Origin: Phocoena phocoena
Taxonomy: Eukaryota; Chordata; Mammalia; Artiodactyla; Phocoenidae
Assembly (NCBI RefSeq): GCF_963924675.1
Contig: NC_089230.1
Location: 7,007,001 to 7,071,000 of the forward strand
DNA: 64,000 nt
Direction: 5' to 3'
Numbering within the stretch: position 1 is the stretch's first letter; the number at the start of each line of letters is the position of its first letter. The notes under the pieces are model-generated. The model did not search any database, was not told the DNA's origin, and was given only the letters and a program-made list of their open reading frames with translations. The position numbers were made by a program, and so were the translations under genes. Below, one piece after another: positions 56,693 through 64,000 of this stretch.

Positions 56693-57893
56693 ATTTGAAA
56701 ATGGAAATAGTGCTGTCAGATTATCCAGGTGCTATGGGGTCTGTGCATTAGAAGTACTACCATCTATTCCAGGGAAATTCACGTTAGAATATTTGTGTGA
56801 CCCAGGTGGTGGGATTGGCATTCTGGGGGGAAAGTGGAGAAAAGGTACTCTCTGACCACAGGGAGTTTATCTAATTCAGATTAAACCAAAAGTCTGCTGA
56901 AACATATCCCATTTAAGAGATGGTAACATATCCAGCCATGTGGAACGCAGCCCCAGATCTTAAGTATAAAGTGAGAAACATTATCGTCAAAAGCCTGTGT
57001 TCTTCATCAGGCTTAATCTGATTTTTCCGGAAACCTACTTAGCACGCAGAACACTGAAATGACTGGCTTAACAAGCTTGGTTCTCCGTTTTCCTGGGTAA
57101 ATGGTAGAAAAGCAGCAATTGAAGGAACGGGGAACTAAAAAGATGACGACTGGTTGCAACTCACTGCTGAACAGCAGAGCCGTGGTCCTGAGCTGTCCAT
57201 GTTGGCCCCAGCGGACTTCATTTCCTAAGGCAGGAGAGTCCAGGTGACATTGGAAAGCTCGCCACCGAAACAAAAGTTCTGTCAGTTTTACCTTTTGGCG
57301 ACTTAGTTATACACTTTAGCTTTCCAGATAGTTCCTTCATTCAGAACATGTCTCTGGCTGACCCAGGTGAGGGAGGAGATTGCTGTAGTGGGGGTCACGG
57401 TGGCCTGCAGCCTGGTCCTGGCTTGGCCCTCATTTCAGAAGCTGTGCTCTGAGCTGGCCTTCTAAGCACGAAATGGAGTCTTTGACATTAAAACAGAAGG
57501 AGGAGGGGGTTTAATCAGAGGCAAGAGGAGTGAGCCGATGTGGAGCTACCGGTGGAGGCCTTGGTGACCTGCACGAACACTTGGTCTTCGATGCAGAGTC
57601 AGGGGACCAGCCACGGATCCTGTGAAGGGAGGAAACGGCTGCTGTGGCGAAGGGGGCCGCATCTCACTCCCTGAATTCAGGTCTCACTGGCAGAGTCTCG
57701 GCTGTGGGCTCAGCCTTGCCTGTTCGTTAGAATCACCTGCCTTGGACCGGCTAGTCGACTCACTGGTTCCTTGTTTTTGTTTTTAAGTTTTCTAGGTGTT
57801 TCCAAGGGGCTGGGAGAACTGGGACCACTGATGGAAGGAGGGTGACTAGCGGGAAAGTGATGGGACAAAAGGAAAGCCAGAGCCATGACAAAG
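56693..57893. other. No gene recognised; unique DNA
   Basis: No recognised repeat or supported exon. Confidence 0.45.
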
Positions 57894-57963
57894 GCGGTGG
57901 TGATGGTGATGGTGACGATGATGGTGACGATGGTGATGGTGATGAGGATGGTGATGGTGATGC
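57894..57963. repeat. (GGTGAT)n trinucleotide-phase repeat
   Basis: GGTGAT/GACGAT units in a 3-base phase run for about 70 bases. They give Ser/Pro-rich or Ile/Thr-rich antisense frames that are artefacts. Confidence 0.93.
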
Positions 57964-58140
57964 CACATTTAAGATTGCCACGTACCAGGCAGGGCTCTAG
58001 AAACAACTAATCCTCACCACAACCCCATGAAGTAGGAACTATTACTGTCTCCAGTTTACAAGTGAAGAAACTGAGGTTAAGTAATTTGCCCAGGGTCAAG
58101 TAGCTGATGAAGGCAAACCAGCTGCTGGTTCCTCAGCCCC
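57964..58140 (-). mobile_element. MIR SINE
   Basis: 'ctaatcctcaccacaacccc', 'gaagtaggaactattactgt', 'gtgaagaaactgaggttaag' and 'taatttgcccagggtcaagt' are a clear antisense MIR series. Confidence 0.85.
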
Positions 58141-58689
58141 TGCTCAGGCGTGAAGGTTGCTATTTTTACACTATGGAGCCCTTCAGATACTCAGCATTCG
58201 AGGTCCCCTGTTACAAGAAGGCAGCAGGAAGCTACAGGCCTCCTTCATAACTAAAGATAAAGACATAAAGAGGATAAAACCAGTGGCAGGGAACCCCCTT
58301 CTCTGATTTTGTTTTATTTTTCCCGACATTCTTGGATTTTATTTTAATGATGTGGTGGAGTGTTAGGGTAGAAAGAGTCTGGAAGTTTCTATCATCTCTG
58401 ACCAACATGTATTTCTAGAAAAGAGGTAGAGTTAATTAAATTACTGAGTTTTCCCACATCAAATACGGCTTGGAACATGACACTATTAGCTGGATTTAGG
58501 GAAAGTAAAATTTCCCACCTGCCTGTTTGCTTTGTTTATGATGATGCCCTGATCTGGGCACAAGACAGCAGCTACGTTCCACTGACATGGTAGTCATGTT
58601 ACTAATACACCACAAGCTGGGCATTTCTCCGCAGCTGTGTGCTGGACGTGACTGACTGTTCAAGTCGTTCATATTCTGAATATTTATGA
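58141..58689. other. No gene recognised; unique DNA
   Basis: No recognised repeat or gene. Confidence 0.45.
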
Positions 58690-59270
58690 ACTGCCTGTCA
58701 TGGCCAGGTCCCTGCTGGACTCTGGATACCAGATGAGAAACACTTTAGTGCCTAAGGAGTTCAGGCTTGTGGGAAGGCAGACATACACAGGAAGGGAAGC
58801 CTCGTTTACGGATGTTACGTGGCCTTGGTACTGTGCTGGGCCTTTCGCACCGTTAACCCAGGCAGTAAGTAATCACTACTGCACGTGGTTAAGTTCTGTA
58901 ATGGTGAACGTAGCAGTGAGGATAGAAGGGACTGTGACAAGGCTGGGAAGGATGCATCTAACTGCTCCAGAGGAGGCCGCCGGATGGTACAGGCGAGGGC
59001 AGCTTTGTTGGTTGGTTGGTTTTGGGCCGCACTGCATGCCACGTGGGATCTTAGCTCCCCGACCAGGGATCGAACCCGCACCCCCTGCACTGGAAGCGCC
59101 AAGTCTTAACCACTGGACCGCCAGGGAAGTCCAGCTAGGGCAGGTTTTGAAGGATGAGCACACATTGGGCAAGTCAGCAAGGGGAGGGAGGGGGAGGGAG
59201 AGAGGAGGGCATCAGGCAGATGGGACAGAAGACATAGGGGCTCAGAAGCATGAAAGTGAACTCTGTTCAG
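58690..59270 (-). mobile_element. L2 LINE 3' remnant, split by a SINE
   Basis: 'taaggagttcaggcttgtgg', 'gaaggcagacatacacagga' (left) and 'ttttgaaggatgagcacaca' (right) follow the antisense L2 order. The SINE at 59007-59132 interrupts it. Confidence 0.6.
59007..59132 (-). mobile_element. CHR-type SINE (short form)
   Basis: The minus-strand head 'ggacttccctggcggtccag' is followed by 'ggttcgatccctggtcgggg' and a tail with TTGG repeats on the plus strand. A weak TSD (agggcag at 58996-59002 and 59137-59143) is possible. Confidence 0.94.
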
Positions 59271-59593
59271 AAGATCCCAAGAGCTGGGTGTGGTGCCCTC
59301 CTGCACGAAGCCTGTCGCGACCTCACCAGGTACCCTCAGCTCGCTTTTTATTCTGAAGGCACGCTGTGCCTTCCAGGAGAGTAGCTCCTAGCCTTCGGCT
59401 TTTCTTATCCTCTGTCCCACAGCATAGAAATCTCCCGAGGCCATTCGGTGTCTCCACTCCCCAGGATGGTGCCTCAGGAAATATTTGTGCAAGGAGTGAA
59501 AGGCATCCTCTGAGAAGGGGGCTAAGAGAAATAGACACTTAGGTGGGAGTGGCTGCCATCCGCAAGGCTTAGTGCTTTGAGGTCCGTCCCTGT

Positions 59594-59974
59594 GCTTCTT
59601 TTTTCTTTCCTTTCTTTCTATTTATTTATTTATTTGTGGCTGCATTGGGTCTTCGTTGCTGCGTGCAGGCTTTCTCTAGTTGCGAGCGGGGGCTACTCTT
59701 CGTTGCGGTGCGCGGGCTTCTCATTGCGGTGGCTTCTCTTGTTGCAGAGCATGGGCTCTAGGCGCATGGGCTTTGGTGGTTGCAGCATGTGGGCTCAGTA
59801 GCTGTGGCGCACAGGCTTCAGTAGTTGTGGCTCGCGGGCTCTAGAGTGCAGGCTCAGTAGTTGTGGTGCACGGGCTTAGTTGCTCCGCGGCATGTGGGAT
59901 ATTCCCGGACCAGGGCTCGAACCTGTGTCCCCTGCATTGGCAGGCGGATTCTTAACCCCTGTGCCTCCAGGGAA
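59594..59974 (-). mobile_element. Full-length long-form CHR SINE
   Basis: The minus-strand head is followed by the long body and a TAAA/GAAA-rich tail. Short direct repeats gtccctgt at 59586-59593 and 59975-59982 are the likely TSD. Confidence 0.95.
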
Positions 59975-59982
59975 GTCCCTGT

Positions 59983-61379
59983 CACTGTGTTACGTGGGTT
60001 GGTAGTGTGTTCCATTGTTTTGCTGAGCTGGGATACGTTGTACGGATAAACCACGTCTTATTTACTTGCTTAACTGGTCGTGGACATTTGGATCCTTTTC
60101 AGCTTTCATGTGAATTTAAATTTACTACTTTTATTCCTGATCCAAAGCACAGATTAGAAATAAGTCCCCTTTTCCTCGTCACTTTATCCCTATCCCAGCA
60201 TCCCGTTTGGGGACACTAATTTCCATAGCAAGAGTTTAGAGGAAAACTGGGGCAGCTGCCCCGACCCCTCCCTGGCCACAGGGGCTCAGTGACACAAGCA
60301 CAGCGAATGTTTTGAATGTGATGCAGGACGTTGATCAAATTCACCACTCTGACTTTGGGAAAAGAGGAAGTCCTCTGGAGCTAAAATTGGAGCCCAGGGA
60401 CGTAAATTCTTGATTTCTGTCTTGTTGCTTCGTTCACCTTCCACCATCCAGAAAATGTGAAGATTTCGATGTTGACGGACGGATGGATCCATTTCTTTCC
60501 CTTCAATTACTTATCTCCCCACTGATTTCATTAACCCACTCTTGGCAACTCTCCAGGTTTCATTCATGAACTCTTCCCGTAATGTCTGCCGTGGTGGCCG
60601 GGGGGAGGGGCGGCGTGCTGGCTCCTGGGGGGACCGTGTGAGCCCCCAGACACCACAGCTGCCTCATGGAGCTCTGCTCCGGGGAAGCTTTGTCAGCATC
60701 TGCTCCGCTTGGCATTAAAGGGCAGCGGACCTTATAGCTCTAAGTAGCATTTCTTCCGCATATTTGAGCCTTGAAGTTTCATCCGAATTTGATCATGGTG
60801 AGTCCGCTATAGCAAACACGGTCTACTTCCAACTTGAGTGGGTTTGACCAGGAGCAGAGTATTCAGTCTCAGGTATTCAGAGCAGCCTTGCACGAAGGGG
60901 AAAACACCTTTGATCCACTGAAGATTTCCTCTGGACCGTAAGCCAAAGCCTAGATTGTGGCAGGAGCTCCTGTTGGCATGTGTCTGGGGGTGAGTTCCCT
61001 CTGCTCTTTGAGGCTGCCTGGAAAACTCAGAGGTGGTGAAAATCCTTCCAGCCTTTCCCACAGGCTATACTCAGGATCAGAGGTGAGGTCCCCTCCTACC
61101 TTATTTGTGGCCCAGCCTCACAGAAGTCATGCCAGTGTCAGAAGACCCGCTCTACACCCCGACAGCGCTCAGGCTGGCACCAACGTTGCATCAGCAGACC
61201 TGGGCCCCAACATCTTGCTCTGTTCCCTGGGTCAGGGGAGAGCCCCTTTTTCCTGCAGGCGGGAACTCCCCTCGGCCTCATTCACTCCTTCATTCAGACA
61301 GTGCCAGGACACGTGGTTCTATCACATGTGGCCTGAGAGCTGACTATGCTTAGGTTTTGTCTTCCGTAGGGCCAGGAGT
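59983..61379. other. No gene recognised; GC-rich patch 60580-60720
   Basis: A CpG-retaining GC-rich patch lies at 60580-60720, and a 14-base palindrome GGGGCAGCTGCCCC at 60249-60262. A 128-codon plus frame (60957-61343) has no recognised motif. Confidence 0.45.
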
Positions 61380-61995
61380 TTGTTTTCTGTTTTTAAACAA
61401 CTATGAGATATAATTCACGTGCCCTAAAGTTCACCCATTTTAAGTGTACAATCAGTGGCTTGTAATATATTGTAATATATACAGAGTTGTGCAACCATCA
61501 CCACCACTGTCTACTTTTAGAACATTTTCATCACCTCAGAAAGAAACGCCTTACCCATGGGCATTTCCCATCCCCCCTGCCCTCTGGCCCTGGACAGTCA
61601 CTAGGCTACTTTTTGTCTCTAGATTTGCCTATTTTGGACATTTTGTATAAACAGAATCATACAATGTGTGGTCTTCTTTAACTGGTTTCTTTCACTTAGT
61701 GTAATGTTTTTGAAGTTCATCCATGTTGTAGCATGTATCGGTAATTCATTCTTTTTTGTGGCTGGATGATATTCCACTGTGGGGCTATCCGTGGGTCAGT
61801 TTTTTGTTTATCCATGTGTCAGTTGATAGACTTTGGGGCTGTTTCCATCTTTTAGCTATTATGAATAATGCTGCTGTAAACGTTCGTGTACAGGGTTTTG
61901 TGAGGGCTTATTGTTTTCGTTTCTTTTGGGTAGACACCTAGAGTGTTAATTTCTGGGTCATACATATGGCAAACCTGTTTAATATCTGAGGAACT
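61380..61995 (-). mobile_element. Ancient L1M, antisense
   Basis: 'gagatataattcacgtgccc', 'gttgtgcaaccatcaccacc', 'aaacagaatcatacaatgtg', 'cacttagtgtaatgtttttg' and 'tattatgaataatgctgctg' are collinear with the antisense L1 ORF2/3' UTR junction. Confidence 0.88.
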
Positions 61996-62844
61996 AGAGC
62001 TAGGTGTTTTTCATTCACTTCTTTCTCCAAGTCTTCTCTGAGGCTAAGGAAGCCTAATACTTTGCATAAATGTCTCAGGTTTTCAAGTCCAATACCCTTT
62101 GGTATTCAGACCTATATCAAAATGTTGGTATAGAATTAATGCAGGAGAATTTGATCTGTGAGATACCACAGGAAAGGAATGAAGAAGTGACCGTCAGAAG
62201 GGTTGTTGGTTCAACTCAAATAGTGGCGATTTTATTGGGTTTTATCAGGGAACCAAGGCGATGTCCCTTTCAACCTAGGGTGTTCTTGGACTGGAAGCGC
62301 AGTGCAGGTTAGCTGGCTCTGTACCGCCCTCGGAACAGTACAAATGGTTTGCTGCGTGTGTGAGGAAATTTGTGCTTTTCCTTAACAGTTTTCGGGCACC
62401 AGCTTTTCTGAGTCCAGGCGTTGTATTTCCAGAGCTCTCCACTCTGCCAGGATTTGCTTTCTTAGAAACCAGGAAGGAAGTCGTGTGAAGAGAATTATCT
62501 GAAACCAGAAAGCACTTGCTTTAGGTACTGAATCCATTTTTTTTTGTTCTGTCATTTGAGTCTGTATTTACTCATCTCTAAGAATTAAATTACCGTTAGA
62601 ATGAAGCTTAGATCAAGGACTAAGGAGTAAATCTCCAGGCAGTAAACCATTGGCTAACGAATACTTCTTTCCTTGGGAAGGAAGAGTTGAAATGGTACCC
62701 GAGGTTTTGTAAGACTGTACCTTTTCCCATATTCCTCCATACTTAGTTATTTCTCACTGTGTACAGAGCAGGGACAGAGATGTAAAGAACATAATCGTGA
62801 AAAAAGATAACCAGTGGATTATATATTTATAAGTCACTTTAAAA
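61996..62844. other. No gene recognised; unique DNA
   Basis: An 80-codon plus frame (62070-62312) starts at ATG. It has no recognised motif or splice sites. Confidence 0.45.
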
Positions 62845-62959
62845 TTTTTTGGTGTTTCAAGTCAGTTGTCTTATTTTTCACCCTCAATAGTTTTGTGAGG
62901 TAGGCTGATGGAAATAATAAAGAAGAGACTGAGACCCAGAGAAGGTACGGGACCAGTTT
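62845..62959 (-). mobile_element. MIR SINE fragment
   Basis: 'tttgtgaggtaggctgatgg' and 'gagactgagacccagagaag' match the antisense MIR core. Confidence 0.6.
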
Positions 62960-63075
62960 AGTGACCAAACTAAACAAGTCATAGAACTTCCCTAAGCCTC
63001 CATTTGCTTATCTGTAACATGGGTACACTAATAAATCAGAGAGCGATATCAAGCAATATATGTTAACATACATAA
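62960..63075 (+). mobile_element. MIR SINE fragment
   Basis: 'acttccctaagcctccattt' and 'gcttatctgtaacatgggta' match the sense MIR middle part, next to an antisense fragment. Confidence 0.55.
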
Positions 63076-63223
63076 GTAATCTGAAAAATGTAGTGTAAAA
63101 ATTTGAGCTTTTCTTTTTTAACTTAAATATATTACCAGAGTGGTAAATACTCTTGGTTGAATAATTAGAATATACAGGGAAGCATAAAGAAGAAAAGTAT
63201 TATTGCCCATTATCTCTCTAACC

Positions 63224-63584
63224 CAGGGGTCCCCAACCCCCGGGCCACGGACCAGTATTGGTCGTGGCCTGTTAGGAACCTGTTAGGAACCGGGCCACAC
63301 AGCAGGAGGCAAGTGGCGGGCAAGTGAAGCTTCATCTGTATTTACAGCCGCTCCCCATCGCGCGCATTACCGCCTGAGCTCCATCTCCTGTCACCATTAT
63401 AGTGAGTTGTATAATTATTTCATCATATATTACAATACAATATTTCTGTTATACAATATAATAATAGAAATTACAATAAATGTAATGTGCTTGAATCATC
63501 CCGAAACTATCCCCCCCCACAATCCATGGAAAAATTGTCTTCCACAAAACCAGTCCCTGGTGCCAGAAGCGTTGGGGATAACTG
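63224..63584 (+). mobile_element. hAT-type non-autonomous DNA transposon (361 bp)
   Basis: The element starts CAGGGGTCCCCAAC and ends with the inverted counterpart GTTGGGGATAACTG. It is flanked by the exact 8-bp TSD ctctaacc (63216-63223 and 63585-63592), diagnostic of hAT transposition. CpG-rich termini enclose an AT-rich centre (63398-63490). I recall these termini from a common mammalian hAT family but do not assign a name. No transposase is present. Confidence 0.93.
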
Positions 63585-63689
63585 CTCTAACCCAAACATC
63601 TTCCGAGTGTGTTAAATTTTGAAAAGAAGTTTGTTAATATCTAGTGAAGCTGGAGGATGTCACGTCAGAATGACGCAGCGATTCCAGCG

Positions 63690-64000
63690 CTCATTAGTGC
63701 ACTATCTACAATAGAGAAAAAAAGTGGAAATACTCTAAATGTCCATCAGTATGGCAATAGATGAATTTTTGGTGTAGCCGTACAAAAGAATACTCTTCCA
63801 AAATTAAAGCGACTAAACTAGATGCATAAAATGTCAAAAATTTAGTGTTGAATGTAGAAAGGAAATCCCAGAAGAATTCGAATATTATTTACACACATCT
63901 TTACAACATAAAAAGTATATGTTGTTTGTGAATACACATACAGTAAAAGAACAAAAACATTGACGGAAACACCAATTTCAAGCTCAAATAGCAGAAGTGG
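63690..64000 (+). mobile_element. L1 remnant, cut by window edge
   Basis: 'gtgcactatctacaatagag', 'aaatgtccatcagtatggca' and 'gtacaaaagaatactcttcc' are degenerate L1 ORF2 C-terminal text. It continues towards the 3' UTR beyond the window. Confidence 0.8.

Noticed and set aside
57710..58006. Ile/Thr- and Ser/Pro-rich minus frames
   Set aside because: They are driven by the GGTGAT trinucleotide-phase repeat.
1..64000. A novel multi-gene system, viral genome or bacterial operon
   Set aside because: The window is mammalian repeat-rich DNA; no clustered intact genes are present on either strand.

Overview
This window is ordinary mammalian nuclear DNA, almost certainly from a cetacean (whale or dolphin). 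The best evidence is fifteen CHR-type tRNA-derived SINEs, with heads that read like 'cttccctggtggcgcagtgg', together with cetartiodactyl-type LINE-1 3' ends. I cannot name the species from the sequence alone. No complete protein-coding gene, operon, CRISPR array or phage-like system is visible. Almost all long open frames are chance frames in GC-rich DNA or translations of repeats.

Layout. 1-12 kb: mostly unique DNA with L1 3' ends, a probable ERVL-type LTR (about 4.35-5.08 kb), an L2 remnant split by a SINE, and a candidate minus-strand coding exon at 3518-3703. 12-24 kb: a SINE with an L1-like tail inside one target-site duplication (TSD), a MER20 copy, a truncated U2 snRNA retropseudogene (15.55 kb), further SINEs, and an L2 split by an older-type L1. 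24-30 kb: a G-rich 34-bp minisatellite (24.1-24.56 kb), an MLT1-type LTR, a MER5A copy, an L1 inserted in an L1, then a GC-rich block. 30-44 kb: a large L2 remnant, an ancient antisense L1 carrying two dated insertions, several SINEs, a SINE inserted in a MER5A copy, a 38-bp triple tandem repeat and a younger 5'-truncated L1.

44.6-46.0 kb is the best candidate for function. It is CpG-rich in a CpG-poor background. It holds an RFX-type X-box at 45815-45828, a TATA-like/CRE/ETS cluster near 45170-45205, and good splice donors on both strands. It may be a promoter, or a promoter plus first exon, but no coding sequence was tied to it. 46-64 kb returns to repeats and unique DNA: SINEs, L1 and L2/MIR remnants, a second MER20, several simple repeats, and a well-preserved hAT-type DNA transposon with an exact 8-bp TSD near the right end. 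The window ends inside an L1 remnant.

How parts relate: the relative ages of the transposons can be read from nested insertions (SINE or young L1 into L2, MER5A and L1M). The putative promoter and the putative exon could belong to one minus-strand gene or to unrelated ones; the sequence does not decide this. Repeat family names are from memory of consensus sequences, without a database search. Edges of old repeats are approximate.
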